This document shows, piece after piece, positions 27,851 to 40,084 of a stretch of DNA of 64,000 nt; position 1 is the first letter of the stretch, and each line of letters starts with the position of its first letter. Below the pieces are notes generated by a model. The model did not search any database. It was not told the origin of the DNA and saw only the letters and a program-made list of their open reading frames with translations. A program made the translations under genes and the position numbers. This DNA is from Halorhodospira halochloris (GTDB taxonomy: Bacteria; Pseudomonadota; Gammaproteobacteria; Nitrococcales; Halorhodospiraceae): positions 992,001 through 1,056,000 of the forward strand of contig NZ_AP017372.2 of the NCBI RefSeq assembly GCF_002356555.2, given 5' to 3'.

Positions 27851-28606
27851 ATGTCTAGTTTTAAGTGGTTGAGGGTTACGGGAGCGGTATTAGCCGGTGG
27901 TGTCATAGCTGGCTGTACCAGTAGTAGCGGATTCGTTAATTACGACGAACGCCAGATGTATTCTGGCGAGACAGCAGGCAACATCGAATTTCTAGAAATA
28001 GGCCCTATAAGCGCTAACAGTAGAAGTTTCCTCTGGACCAGCTGTCATCAGATGGTAACAGAAGTCGCAGATGAATTGCGCGCAGAGGCTAAAGAGGCTG
28101 GTGGCAACGCTATAATAAATGTGCGTTGGCGAGATTATGATAGTGGTGAATGGGTACGTCACCCTGCATGCACTACAGCTTGGGGCTGGAGCGCTCTGGC
28201 ACCTCCTGTAATAGGGGCGGTATGGCCGTGGGCTAAGCGCTCAGGGGCAGAAGGGATAGCGGTATATGCTGATGAAAGCCAAATAGAACACTTAAGGGAA
28301 AGTATCAGAGAGTATCGCGGGTTACTTGTAGATGAATACTTTGATGATGCGGATGCAGAGGAAGCACTGTTTGAAGGCGACGCTGTTCTGGAGGAGGAAT
28401 ATGATGAAGAAGAGGATGCGTTAGAAGAGCCAGTGCAGGACGAAGCGGAAATAGGGGATGCGCTAGAAGACCCGGTGCAGGAAGAAGACGAGCTAGAGGA
28501 TACGGATCAGGGTGATGAAGAGTTAGGTGATCAGGATCAGGATGAAGAAACTGATGATGATCCTGAGGATGACGAGGGCGCGGATGAAGATGACACGGAT
28601 GAGTAA
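27851..28606 (+). CDS. Lipoprotein with extreme acidic C-terminal tail
   Basis: About 251 residues. A lipobox (AGGVIAGC) at the N-terminus predicts a lipid-anchored envelope protein. The middle part (residues ~60-145) is folded-looking, with VADELRAEAKEAGGNAIINVRW, which resembles the YbjQ/heavy-metal-binding type of small domain. The last ~80 residues are almost pure Asp/Glu, with loose repeats of EEPVQDEAE and EDPVQEEDE. The frame is open to 27758, but ATG at 27851 has GAGGGG upstream and gives a normal signal peptide. Function unknown. Confidence 0.72.
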   Translation: MSSFKWLRVTGAVLAGGVIAGCTSSSGFVNYDERQMYSGETAGNIEFLEIGPISANSRSFLWTSCHQMVTEVADELRAEAKEAGGNAIINVRWRDYDSGEWVRHPACTTAWGWSALAPPVIGAVWPWAKRSGAEGIAVYADESQIEHLRESIREYRGLLVDEYFDDADAEEALFEGDAVLEEEYDEEEDALEEPVQDEAEIGDALEDPVQEEDELEDTDQGDEELGDQDQDEETDDDPEDDEGADEDDTDE

Positions 28607-28746
28607 TCGTTCGAGCGAGTGGTTGCCGAGTAAATATATTTTACTCCTGCAAAGCTCAAGGGGGGGAGTTTAGGGGTCCTATAAGCTGAGCATGCTTTGG
28701 CAAGAAAAAAAGCAGTGGGGCGGTTAGTATTTGAGCGTCAATTAGA

Positions 28747-29604
28747 TTGATCAGCAATGCAAGCTTCAAGACTCGCTTCGCCCCCAGCCCCACCGGGCCG
28801 CTGCACCTTGGCTCCTTGGTGGCTGCAATGGGGGGCTATTTGGCGGCGCGCAGCGAGGATGGGCAGTGGCATGTCCGTATAGACGATATCGACCCTCCGC
28901 GCGAGCAACATGGCGCGGCGGATTCGATCTTGCGGGCATTGGAGGCTTGCACCCTACACTGGGATGGGACCGTCGTCTATCAAAGTCAGCGCCACCCTGA
29001 TTACCAGCAGGCCATTGAGACCCTGCGCAACAGCGGCGTGGCTTATCCGTGTGCCTGTACTAGAAGAGAGATTGCCGCTGTAGCTAAGCAAGGTGTCGCT
29101 GGAGCGGTCTATCCGGGTTTTTGTCGTGACGGGATAGTTGCCGGGCGCAGTGAGCGGGCAATCAGAGTGCGTGTGGCGGATGTGGTTATTGACTTTGTTG
29201 ACCTCGCTCTCGGCAGAGTCGAGTACAACATTTCTACAGAAGTAGGAGACTTCGTGATCCGCCGCTCCGATGGGCTGGTGGCTTATCACTTGGCGTGTGT
29301 AGTTGATGATGCCAAGGATGGTTTCAGCCACATAATACGCGGGCAGGACCTGCTGGCCTGCACCCCGGCGCAGATCTATCTGCAGAGGTTGCTGAGCTTG
29401 CCAACCCCCCAATATAGACACCTCCCTTTGGCTACAGACGAGCAAGGCAAAAAGCTTTCTAAACAGACTCAGGCCAAGCCTATTGATCTCGATAATCCTG
29501 CCCCCGACATGCTAAGAGCGCTTCAAGTGCTGGGGTACGATCCTCCTAAGCAGCTTGTCGGCGCCACTGCAGAAGAGATAGTTAGCTGGGCAATAAATTG
29601 CTAG
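28747..29604 (+). CDS. gluQ: Glutamyl-Q tRNA(Asp) synthetase
   Basis: A 285-residue truncated glutamyl-tRNA synthetase paralogue. It attaches glutamate to queuosine in tRNA-Asp. It has the class I motifs FAPSPTGPLHLGSLV and KKLSKQTQ, a zinc-type site (YPCACTRREI and YPGFCRDG) and no anticodon-binding domain, as in GluQ-RS. The start codon is TTG at 28747, with a weak ribosome site. QueF, acting in queuosine synthesis, is encoded 2 kb downstream. The stop codon abuts a palindromic element remnant. Confidence 0.95.
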   Translation: MISNASFKTRFAPSPTGPLHLGSLVAAMGGYLAARSEDGQWHVRIDDIDPPREQHGAADSILRALEACTLHWDGTVVYQSQRHPDYQQAIETLRNSGVAYPCACTRREIAAVAKQGVAGAVYPGFCRDGIVAGRSERAIRVRVADVVIDFVDLALGRVEYNISTEVGDFVIRRSDGLVAYHLACVVDDAKDGFSHIIRGQDLLACTPAQIYLQRLLSLPTPQYRHLPLATDEQGKKLSKQTQAKPIDLDNPAPDMLRALQVLGYDPPKQLVGATAEEIVSWAINC

Positions 29605-29660
29605 AGGGCGCCCGTGAATCCATCCCGGGAGGCTGGATGGCGCCATCCCTGGCGCCTTTA
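29605..29660. repeat. Palindromic element remnant (copy E, core)
   Basis: GGGCGCCCGTGAATCCATCC and ATGGCGCCATCCCTGGCGCC match the conserved core in forward orientation, but the copy-specific stem is gone; a short GGGCGCC/GGCGCC pair remains at the ends. It starts one base past the gluQ stop. Confidence 0.7.
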
Positions 29661-29664
29661 ATTC

Positions 29665-29857
29665 TTAACTATCCTCTGCAGAGTTTTGGCCTAGACTCAA
29701 CATCTCACGGGCGCGGTTGTGTAGTTCGGCAAAGAACGCTCCGAATACGCCCAGCATAAGTCCAAGTACAGCAGATAAAGCCACTATAAGGCTTCTGCGG
29801 TCGTCGCCACTGCCGATGTTGGCAGCGATAAACGTGGGCGCTTCTTTAGGGGGGGTA
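29665..29857 (-). pseudogene. C-terminal fragment of a wzz-like gene
   Basis: On the minus strand about 63 codons are open to a TAA at 29665-29667, ending LIVALSAVLGLMLGVFGAFF and then AELHNRAREML. This is the C-terminal membrane helix of a chain-length regulator, closely like the same region of the intact plus-strand wzz gene (LIVALSAVLGIMLGIFGAFF). No start or N-terminal part is attached. The matching N-terminal fragment lies at 31574-31719, so one minus-strand gene seems to have been broken by the DNA between. Confidence 0.7.
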
Positions 29858-30045
29858 AGCCGCCTCGAAGAGCCAGCCGAGAACCTCTACTACTCCTGGG
29901 ATCGGCATGTCAGAGCGCTGTTTGTGTATCTCGACCCCGAACTCTGGGAGATCTGTGGACACAACCCCAAATTCTTCTTACGCCGCGTTGCCCAGCATAA
30001 GCTCGAAGAGGCAGCGCATTTAGATGGATTTTCGACGAAGATTTT
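29858..30045 (+). pseudogene. Fragment of alpha-glucan phosphorylase N-terminus (first)
   Basis: The plus frame reads SRLEEPAENLYYSWDRHVRA and then LFVYLDPELWEICGHNPKFF, the well-known start of GlgP-type alpha-glucan phosphorylases (LxxLAxNLxxSW...LFxxLDPxLWExxxHNP). Nothing of the catalytic body follows. Its first ~98 bases are repeated at 31476-31573, 70 of them identical. Confidence 0.6.
29886..29955 (+). repeat. 70-bp direct repeat, left copy
   Basis: Identical over 70 bases to 31504-31573, in the same orientation; similarity extends about 25 bases further left. Both copies lie in the glgP-like fragments. Confidence 0.85.
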
Positions 30046-30170
30046 CGTCTCTTCGGTTATTCGGATAGCACGTTCTATACAGCTGCAAAAACCCGTTGAG
30101 CTTCTCAGCGGGGTGCGGTAAAGTTGGCGATTACACCCGATGTTTACCAAACAGCCACGAAAGCCAACCA

Positions 30171-31235
30171 ATGGATCAAAACAGCCCCCACAGTCGGCCG
30201 CTCACCCCGTACCAGGACGCACAATTCCCCGAGGAGGGGCGCCCCGTGCGCGATGACGAAATCAGCCTAATTGATCTTTGGTTAACACTGGTTCGGCGGC
30301 GGCGTTGGATTATTGGCATAGCCTTAGCAGTTTTTCTCCTCGGCAGCTCTTACGCCCTCATAGAGACTATGGACGGGGAACAGCAAGAGTTCGTTTCTTA
30401 CGTTGATTTGGCCGCCGTTGAAGATGAGCCAATGATTCCCGCCAGCTCGCTGAAGGATGTCGTAGAGCGTGCCCTTTTACCAGCAACACGGATGCAATAC
30501 CGATTTGAGACGGGGACAAGCGCCCCTTCGGTTGAGTTAGAAGAAATTGAAGGTGTCAATCAGTTGGTGCTTATTAGCAAAACTGCTCCTGAGCGCCACG
30601 AACATGCTGAAGCCCTGCATGAGATCATCAGTGGTGAGCTGGTCAGTCTCCAAGCTCGGCGATTTGAAAATGTGCAAGACCGGCTTGAGAGAGAGATAGA
30701 TCGCAGATCACAAGAACTTGAGGAAGCAAGAGAGTTCTACAGAGAAGAAATAGAGACTATCAACCAGAGGCTCGAGGATAACCATGAGAGCCTCGCCGAG
30801 ATTAGAGAGATACGCGGCACCCTGCGAGAACAGCTCGATTCTATTGAAGCCACAGATGGCGCTGCAGATTTAGATACAAAAACAACCTCCTTACAAATGC
30901 GCCTTGAGGCCAGCAGAAATGATCTAAGCTCCATCCAGCAGAAAGTGGGCAACACCCAGCAATTACTAAGCGAAACACGACGGGAAAAGCGCAGGATGGA
31001 GCTCTCTTACCAGAGGGATATAGAAAGGTTACGTGAGGAGCTCGAACAGGGCCTCCAGGAGCCGGGCGTCTCCATCCTCGCTGCTGAAGGAGAGATTATA
31101 GATGACAGCCGTGCAGGCTTGATTGTTGCTCTATCGGCGGTGCTTGGTATCATGCTCGGCATATTTGGAGCATTTTTCCGTGAGTTTATCGACCAAGCGC
31201 AACGGGTTGCAGCAGCTGAGGGAGCTTCAGAATAA
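30171..31235 (+). CDS. Wzz-type polysaccharide chain-length regulator
   Basis: About 354 residues. A proline-rich start with DDEISLIDLWLTLVRRRRW leads into a first membrane helix (WIIGIALAVFLLGSSYALI). A long periplasmic region rich in coiled coil follows (residues ~165-310, many Glu/Arg heptads), and a second helix (GLIVALSAVLGIMLGIFGAFF) lies near the C-terminus. This is the two-helix plan of Wzz proteins, which set O-antigen or capsule chain length. The frame is open back to 30096, but ATG at 30171 (MDQNSPHSRPL) fits relatives. It is flanked by debris of glgP and of a second wzz gene. Confidence 0.87.
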   Translation: MDQNSPHSRPLTPYQDAQFPEEGRPVRDDEISLIDLWLTLVRRRRWIIGIALAVFLLGSSYALIETMDGEQQEFVSYVDLAAVEDEPMIPASSLKDVVERALLPATRMQYRFETGTSAPSVELEEIEGVNQLVLISKTAPERHEHAEALHEIISGELVSLQARRFENVQDRLEREIDRRSQELEEAREFYREEIETINQRLEDNHESLAEIREIRGTLREQLDSIEATDGAADLDTKTTSLQMRLEASRNDLSSIQQKVGNTQQLLSETRREKRRMELSYQRDIERLREELEQGLQEPGVSILAAEGEIIDDSRAGLIVALSAVLGIMLGIFGAFFREFIDQAQRVAAAEGASE

Positions 31236-31260
31236 AGTCCATTGTAAGCTCATTCTGCTA

Positions 31261-31345
31261 GGGCACCTTAAACACTTCAGTTGCAGCCTAACTCTCAGTA
31301 AACTAGGTATGCTGGCCTGCTGAGAGCGTTTTTAGAGGCATCTGC
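31261..31345. repeat. Degenerate coreless palindromic element (copy K)
   Basis: GGGCACCTTAAACAC at the left and GTTTTTAGAGGCATCTGCC at the right match the family ends; the middle is worn and lacks the core. It starts 25 bases past the wzz stop. Confidence 0.5.
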
Positions 31346-31457
31346 CGTTTGAACATAGAACACGCTGAGACCTCCACAAATAACCACTATCTAAAGTCGG
31401 AGGTTTCCGAGTGAGGAATCCGTGAAATAGAACACCTTCACCCTTGAAGTACAATCC

Positions 31458-31573
31458 AACATACCCTCGAACCGAAGCTGCCTCGAATAGCTGGCCGAGG
31501 ATTTCTACTACTCCTGGGATCGGCATGTCAGAGCGCTGTTTGTGTATCTCGACCCCGAACTCTGGGAGATCTG
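31458..31573 (+). pseudogene. Fragment of alpha-glucan phosphorylase N-terminus (second)
   Basis: The plus frame reads NIPSNRSCLE, a stop (TAG at 31488-31490), then LAEDFYYSWDRHVRALFVYL and DPELWEIC. It matches the first fragment but starts further upstream and stops sooner. The two together would cover a continuous GlgP N-terminus. Confidence 0.6.
31504..31573 (+). repeat. 70-bp direct repeat, right copy
   Basis: Identical to 29886-29955. Its right edge coincides with the point where the wzz N-terminal fragment begins. Confidence 0.85.
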
Positions 31574-31719
31574 CGCAACAGCACAAGCCAGAGGTCGATT
31601 AGGCTTATCTCATCATCGGCGGTCCTGTCCCGGTACTCTTCGGGGAATTTGGCGTCGCGGCCAGTCAGGGCGCGCTGTGTTTGGCGACCATGAGGATTAT
31701 CTGGATTTTCTTTAGTCAT
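31574..31719 (-). pseudogene. N-terminal fragment of a wzz-like gene
   Basis: From ATG at 31719 the minus strand encodes about 48 residues including KFPEEYRDRTADDEISLIDL and then WLVLLRR, matching the start of the intact wzz gene (QFPEEGRPVRDDEISLIDLW). The similarity ends where the 70-bp repeat begins, and the frame then runs into unrelated sequence and a stop. It pairs with the C-terminal fragment at 29665-29857. Confidence 0.7.
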
Positions 31720-31787
31720 CTTATTTTGCTAACAGGCAGTCCAAGTGTGGCTTTGGGTGATAGACAAAGGGTAGAGAAAGGCATTGG

Positions 31788-32147
31788 TTAATCGCCCTGC
31801 GGGTGCTCAACTACAACTGTTGTCCAAATCCCGCCGCGCACATTAAATTCAGCCGTTAATTTCATGTAGCGGGGAGCGGTAACCGTTACCAGATCGTTGA
31901 GTATACGGTTGGTGACCGCTTCGTGGAAGGCCCCGGTATCCCGGTAAGACCAGACGTAGAGCTTGAGGGATTTAAGCTCGACACAGAGCCTATCCGGGAT
32001 GTATTCCAGCTTCAAGGTGGCGAAGTCAGGCTGCCCGGTCTTTGGGCACAGGCAGGTGAACTCGGGGATCTCCATCTGAATGGTGTAATCCCGATCCGGA
32101 TTGGGGTTGGTGAAGGTTTCCAGTAGTGATGAGCTATCTGTAGTCAT
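31788..32147 (-). CDS. queF: NADPH-dependent preQ0 reductase
   Basis: A unimodular QueF of about 119 residues, the YkvM type. It reduces the nitrile of 7-cyano-7-deazaguanine to preQ1 for queuosine in tRNA. The catalytic cysteine lies in [14 protein letters not shown], and the family motif is [20 protein letters not shown]. The frame starts at TTG 32153, but ATG at 32147 is a better start. Its downstream partner in the pathway, GluQ, which modifies queuosine, is encoded 2.5 kb away. It is divergent from smc, with a palindromic element between. Confidence 0.96.
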   Translation of the reverse strand: MTTDSSSLLETFTNPNPDRDYTIQMEIPEFTCLCPKTGQPDFATLKLEYIPDRLCVELKSLKLYVWSYRDTGAFHEAVTNRILNDLVTVTAPRYMKLTAEFNVRGGIWTTVVVEHPQGD

Positions 32148-32251
32148 TTTCAATTACTTTTTGCAACAGACTTCGGCAAAGTCAAGTCTTTCCAAGTGTC
32201 GCCCCAGGCTTGATAATGTCGCACTGCCGTGCCCACGGGTTTAACAACCCC

Positions 32252-32412
32252 CGTAGGGAACCTCTAAAATCTCCCCCGGAGCCACTCAGTTGCCCCGGTG
32301 TGGAGGACGCCGCGAATCCGTCCCTGGAGGCTTCATGGCGCCATCCCTGGCGCCAAGACCTCCACACCGGGGCAACTGAGTGGCTCCGGGGGAGGGGTAG
32401 AGGTTACTCGTA
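32252..32412. repeat. Palindromic element, copy F
   Basis: Ends AACCTCT and AGAGGTT. The inner stem GGAGCCACTCAGTTGCCCCG is perfectly complementary to its partner at about 32366-32390. The core is forward. It lies between the divergent queF and smc, the only copy in a divergent gap; nothing else is seen in 32148-32476. Confidence 0.88.
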
Positions 32413-32476
32413 GGTGAGTAAGGACATCTATATCATTAAGTTAGCAATGCGGCAGGAGCGCCTCGCAATCTAAATC

Positions 32477-35400
32477 ATGCAGCTCAAAAGGATCAAGCTA
32501 GCCGGTTTTAAGTCATTTGTAGACCCGACGCCTGTACCGTTACCCGGGCGTATGGTCGGCGTAGTAGGGCCCAATGGCTGCGGCAAGTCTAACATAATTG
32601 ATGCGGTGCGCTGGGTTATGGGTGAGAGCTCGGCTAAGCACCTGCGTGGCGAGTCGATGACCGATGTCATATTCAACGGCTCGAGTGAGCGTGCGCCAGT
32701 CAGCAAGGCTAGCATTGAACTGCTGTTCGACAACAGCGATGGCGCTATAGGTGGCAAATACTCAGCATTCAATGAGATATCGGTAAAACGGCAGGTAAAT
32801 CGCGAGGGTCAGTCGCAGTACCTGCTTAATGGGACGCGCTGTCGCCGCCGGGATATCAGTGAGGCCTTTCTTGGCACAGGGCTGCGTCCGCGCGGGTATA
32901 CCATCATCGAGCAGGGGATGATCTCGCGGGTGATCGAGTCGCGCCCCGAGGAACTTCGTGTCTACCTCGAGGAGGCGGCTGGGATATCTGTCTATAAGGA
33001 GCGCCGGCGCGAAACCGAGCGCCGGATTAGGGATACACGCGAGAACCTAGAGCGCCTCGATGATGTTCGTGACGAGGTATATAAGCAGCTAGAGAAGTTG
33101 CGCCGCCAGGCCGAGGTGGCCGAGAAGTATCGCCGTTACCGCGCCGAGGAACGGCAGTTACGGGCTGAGCTATCGCTGCTGCGCCGGCGCCGTCTCGATC
33201 AGCGGATTGAGGCCCTGGAACAGACCCTAGCCGATCTTGAAAACCAGCGCCAGAGCGCGGTAGCCGAGCAGCGTCACGCCGAGAACGAGATAGAAACCCT
33301 GCGCGATAACCTTAGCCAGCGCAATGACGAGCTGAATAAACTGCAGGGGCAATACTATGAGACCGGTGCGCAGTTGGCCTCTTTGGAGGAGAAGATCAAT
33401 AGTACCCGAGAGCTGCGCCAGCGCCGTGAGCAAGAGCTGGAGCAGACCCGAGAGGCACTGAGTGAGCTGGAGGGTGACAGTGATCAAGATCAACAGCGCC
33501 TGAGTGAGCTGCGCGAGCAGCTTGCCGAATTGGAGCCGCTGCTCGAGGCAACAGAGGAAGAAGAGCAAGCGGCGGATGCCGAGCAGCAGCAGGCGCGGCG
33601 GGATCTGGATGCTTGGCGTGATCGGGCAGAGTCGCAGCGTGCCGAGCAGCAAGCAGCTCAGCGGCGCGAAGAGGTCGAGCGGACCCGTTATGAGGCAGCA
33701 GCACGGCGGGCAGAGGAACTGGCCGAACGCATCACGCGGCTCGATAGTGAGCAGCAGGGGCTCGATATCCAGGCCCTGGAGGAGGAGATCGGTGAGCTGG
33801 AGGCGCAGTCTGAGGCGCTCGAGCAGGATTTGGAGTCGCTCCAGGAGCAGCGCGATAGTGCAGCTGGCGAATTAGAGCAACTGATTGCCCAGCGCGATGC
33901 CGTAGCCGCGGATTTAGAGCAGGCGCGCGAGGAGGTTAGCGATACCCGCGCCCGGTTGACCTCATTGGAGACCCTGCAGGAGGCTGCCTTAGGCAGAGAC
34001 GGTGGCGAACTGCGCGAGTGGCTTGAGCAGCAGGGCTGGGGTGATGCCCCGCGCCTTGCCGAGCGGCTGCAGGTGGACAGCCGCTGGGCGCAGGCACTGG
34101 AGGTGGTGCTCGCTGAGATGCTGCAGGGGGTCTGTGTCGAGCACGATGAGATCACCTCAAGCGAGCTGGTAGAGAAGGCTTTAGCAGGTCAAGGCGAAAG
34201 TAGGGGGCAAGATCAAAGTACAGGACCGGGGGTTGTTTTGATAAGTTGCACGGGACAACACCCCCCGGCTCATGAGGACGGGCCCGGCTCGGGATATCTG
34301 CTCGAGCATGTCAGCGGTGCCGCGGTGCTGCGTGAGCTGCTCGCCGGGGTGCGCTGCGCGGACAGCCTGGAGCAGGCGCTGGGCCTGCGCTCTGAGTTGC
34401 GGGCAGGAGAGAGTATTGTTACCCCTGAGGGGGTATGGCTGGGTAGCGATTGGTTGCGCACACCTGCCACCGGTCAGCCTGAGAGCGGGGTCCTGGAGCG
34501 CGAACAGCAGATGCAGCAATTGCGGGCTGAGCTTGAGGCGGCTGAGGAGCGCCTTGCTGAGCTCACTGAAAAGCTCGCCGCGGCACGCGATGGTGTTAGT
34601 CAGGCGCAGGCCCAGCGCGATGAGAAGGCTGCCGAATTGGGGCCGCTCAATCGCCGTCAAGCCGAACTGGCAGCTCGTTTGGAGCAGCGCCGCGAGCAGC
34701 TTGAGCGAGCTGAGCAGCGCCGTGCTGAGCTGGCCGACGAGCGGCAGCGGCTGATCGCCCAGCAAAGCTCTGCCCAGAGCGAATGCGCTGAGGCCGATCA
34801 AGCTGCGCAAAAGGCAGCTGAGGAGGCGGCGCAGACCGGTGCCGGGCTTGAGGAGTTGGAGGTTGAGCGCGAACAGCTGCGGGATAATCTGGAACAGGCC
34901 GCCGAGCGCTTGCGCTCAGCGCGTGAGCGCCGTCATGATCTGTCCATGCAGCGCCAGCAGGCGCAGACCGCGCTGGATTCGTTAAGTAAACAGCTGGATA
35001 AGGCTGCCGAACAGCGCGAGCGACTGATGAAGCAGCGCGATGAACTCGCCGCGGCCCTAGCCGAGGAGGACAGTCCGGTTGGTGAACTGCGCGCTAAGCG
35101 CGAGTCCCTCCTTGAGCAGCGCAGTCAACTCGAGAGCGAATTGCAGCAGCTGCGCCGCGACAGTGAAGAGCTCGATAGGCGCCTACGCGAGCAGGATCGC
35201 CAGCGTCTGGAAGCTGAACAGCGCGCTGAGTCTTTGCGCGAGCAGCTTGAGTCGCAGCGCTTGGAGTTAGGCGAGTTGCGCGTCCATCGCAGCCACGAAG
35301 AGACTGCTCTGGCCGAACTGGGTGAGGATGAACAGGCCATCGAGCAGCGGTTGCCCAGTGACGCTGAAGAGGTAGACATCAGTGCCTGGGATGACGCCCT

Positions 35401-36043
35401 GGAGAAGACTGCGGAGCGTATTCGCCGTCTCGGTTCGGTTAATCTGGCGGCCATCGATGAGTGTGAGCAGCTCGAGGAGCGGCGCAGCTATCTCGATCAG
35501 CAGTACACTGATTTGACCGAGGCCCTTGAGACCCTTGAGAGCGCCATTCGCCGCATTGACCGGGAGACCCGTTCGCGTTTTCGTGAGACCTTTGAGCAGG
35601 TTAATCAAGAGTTGGGTAAGCTCTTCCCGCGCCTATTTGGTGGCGGGCGGGCCTACCTGGAGCTGACCGACGACGATTTACTCTCTACCGGGGTGGTAGT
35701 CCTTGCTCAACCGCCAGGCAAACGGATCACCAACATCCATATGTTGTCTGGTGGGGAGAAGGCATTGACCGCGGTGGCCTTGGTATTTGCTATATTTAAC
35801 CTCAATCCGGCGCCATTTTGCCTGCTGGATGAGGTCGATGCGCCGCTTGATGAGGCCAATGTAGGGCGATTTTGCGATTTGGTGGCTGAAATGTCGGAGC
35901 GTGTGCAGTTTATCCTGATTACCCACAATCGTACTACCATGGAGCGGGTGTCGCACTTATTGGGTGTGACCATGAATGAGCCGGGGGTATCGCGGCTGGT
36001 TGCGGTCGATGTAAAAGAGGCTGCGGAGATGGCTGGTGCCTGA
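32477..36043 (+). CDS. smc: Chromosome segregation protein SMC
   Basis: An 1188-residue condensin-type SMC ATPase. The N-terminal Walker A is GVVGPNGCGKSNIIDAVRWV. Two long coiled coils, very rich in Glu/Gln/Arg/Ala (about residues 165-500 and 660-1000), flank a hinge near 515-650. The C-terminal half has the ABC signature MLSGGEKALTAVALVFAIF and Walker B FCLLDEVDAPLDEANVGRF. The hinge contains a low-complexity insert (GESRGQDQSTGPG). It dimerises and, with ScpA/ScpB, compacts and segregates the chromosome. First in the smc-zipA-ligA order common in gammaproteobacteria that use SMC rather than MukB. Confidence 0.98.
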   Translation: MQLKRIKLAGFKSFVDPTPVPLPGRMVGVVGPNGCGKSNIIDAVRWVMGESSAKHLRGESMTDVIFNGSSERAPVSKASIELLFDNSDGAIGGKYSAFNEISVKRQVNREGQSQYLLNGTRCRRRDISEAFLGTGLRPRGYTIIEQGMISRVIESRPEELRVYLEEAAGISVYKERRRETERRIRDTRENLERLDDVRDEVYKQLEKLRRQAEVAEKYRRYRAEERQLRAELSLLRRRRLDQRIEALEQTLADLENQRQSAVAEQRHAENEIETLRDNLSQRNDELNKLQGQYYETGAQLASLEEKINSTRELRQRREQELEQTREALSELEGDSDQDQQRLSELREQLAELEPLLEATEEEEQAADAEQQQARRDLDAWRDRAESQRAEQQAAQRREEVERTRYEAAARRAEELAERITRLDSEQQGLDIQALEEEIGELEAQSEALEQDLESLQEQRDSAAGELEQLIAQRDAVAADLEQAREEVSDTRARLTSLETLQEAALGRDGGELREWLEQQGWGDAPRLAERLQVDSRWAQALEVVLAEMLQGVCVEHDEITSSELVEKALAGQGESRGQDQSTGPGVVLISCTGQHPPAHEDGPGSGYLLEHVSGAAVLRELLAGVRCADSLEQALGLRSELRAGESIVTPEGVWLGSDWLRTPATGQPESGVLEREQQMQQLRAELEAAEERLAELTEKLAAARDGVSQAQAQRDEKAAELGPLNRRQAELAARLEQRREQLERAEQRRAELADERQRLIAQQSSAQSECAEADQAAQKAAEEAAQTGAGLEELEVEREQLRDNLEQAAERLRSARERRHDLSMQRQQAQTALDSLSKQLDKAAEQRERLMKQRDELAAALAEEDSPVGELRAKRESLLEQRSQLESELQQLRRDSEELDRRLREQDRQRLEAEQRAESLREQLESQRLELGELRVHRSHEETALAELGEDEQAIEQRLPSDAEEVDISAWDDALEKTAERIRRLGSVNLAAIDECEQLEERRSYLDQQYTDLTEALETLESAIRRIDRETRSRFRETFEQVNQELGKLFPRLFGGGRAYLELTDDDLLSTGVVVLAQPPGKRITNIHMLSGGEKALTAVALVFAIFNLNPAPFCLLDEVDAPLDEANVGRFCDLVAEMSERVQFILITHNRTTMERVSHLLGVTMNEPGVSRLVAVDVKEAAEMAGA

Positions 36044-36125
36044 TGGGAGCTGTTTTATGACTCGAGTTGATAGTAACCCGATGCGCCCCGACAGCTGCGC
36101 TGCACTGCTGGGAGAGAGGTAAGCC

Positions 36126-39753
<3,628 letters not shown>

Positions 39754-39784
39754 GTTACGCCACTCTACCCAAACCTCTCAGTAG

Positions 39785-39937
39785 GCTGCCTCTAAAAACC
39801 ACCCTCCAAGCCTAGGGCTGCCTAGGTGTGGAGGACGCCGTGAACCCATCCCTGGAGGCTTCATGGCGCCATCCGTGGCGCCAAGCCCCCCACATCTAGG
39901 CAGCTCCAGGCTTAGCGGGTGGTTTTTAGAGGCGCCC
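39785..39937. repeat. Palindromic element, copy G
   Basis: Ends GGCTGCCTCTAAAAACCACC and GGTGGTTTTTAGAGGCGCCC pair nearly perfectly. The stem AAGCCTAGGGCTGCCTAGG differs from all other copies yet largely matches its own partner. The core is forward. It lies 30 bases past ligA; the rest of 39938-40084 shows only AT-rich sequence, probably the efflux operon promoter. Confidence 0.85.
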
Positions 39938-40084
39938 AGATACATCGAGCCATCACACTGCACACAAACATAACTTCCTCACAAATCCTTGCAATTCTTT
40001 TGAACAAAACCAATCAAGACATTGGTAAACTTAGCACATAGCAAATTTCTTTAATATTGAGTTGCCGGTATTGATTGAATCCCG

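Noticed and set aside
29717-30121. A 134-codon plus-strand gene
   Set aside because: Its first part is antisense to the wzz fragment and only the middle matches GlgP; it is a fusion of debris rather than a gene.
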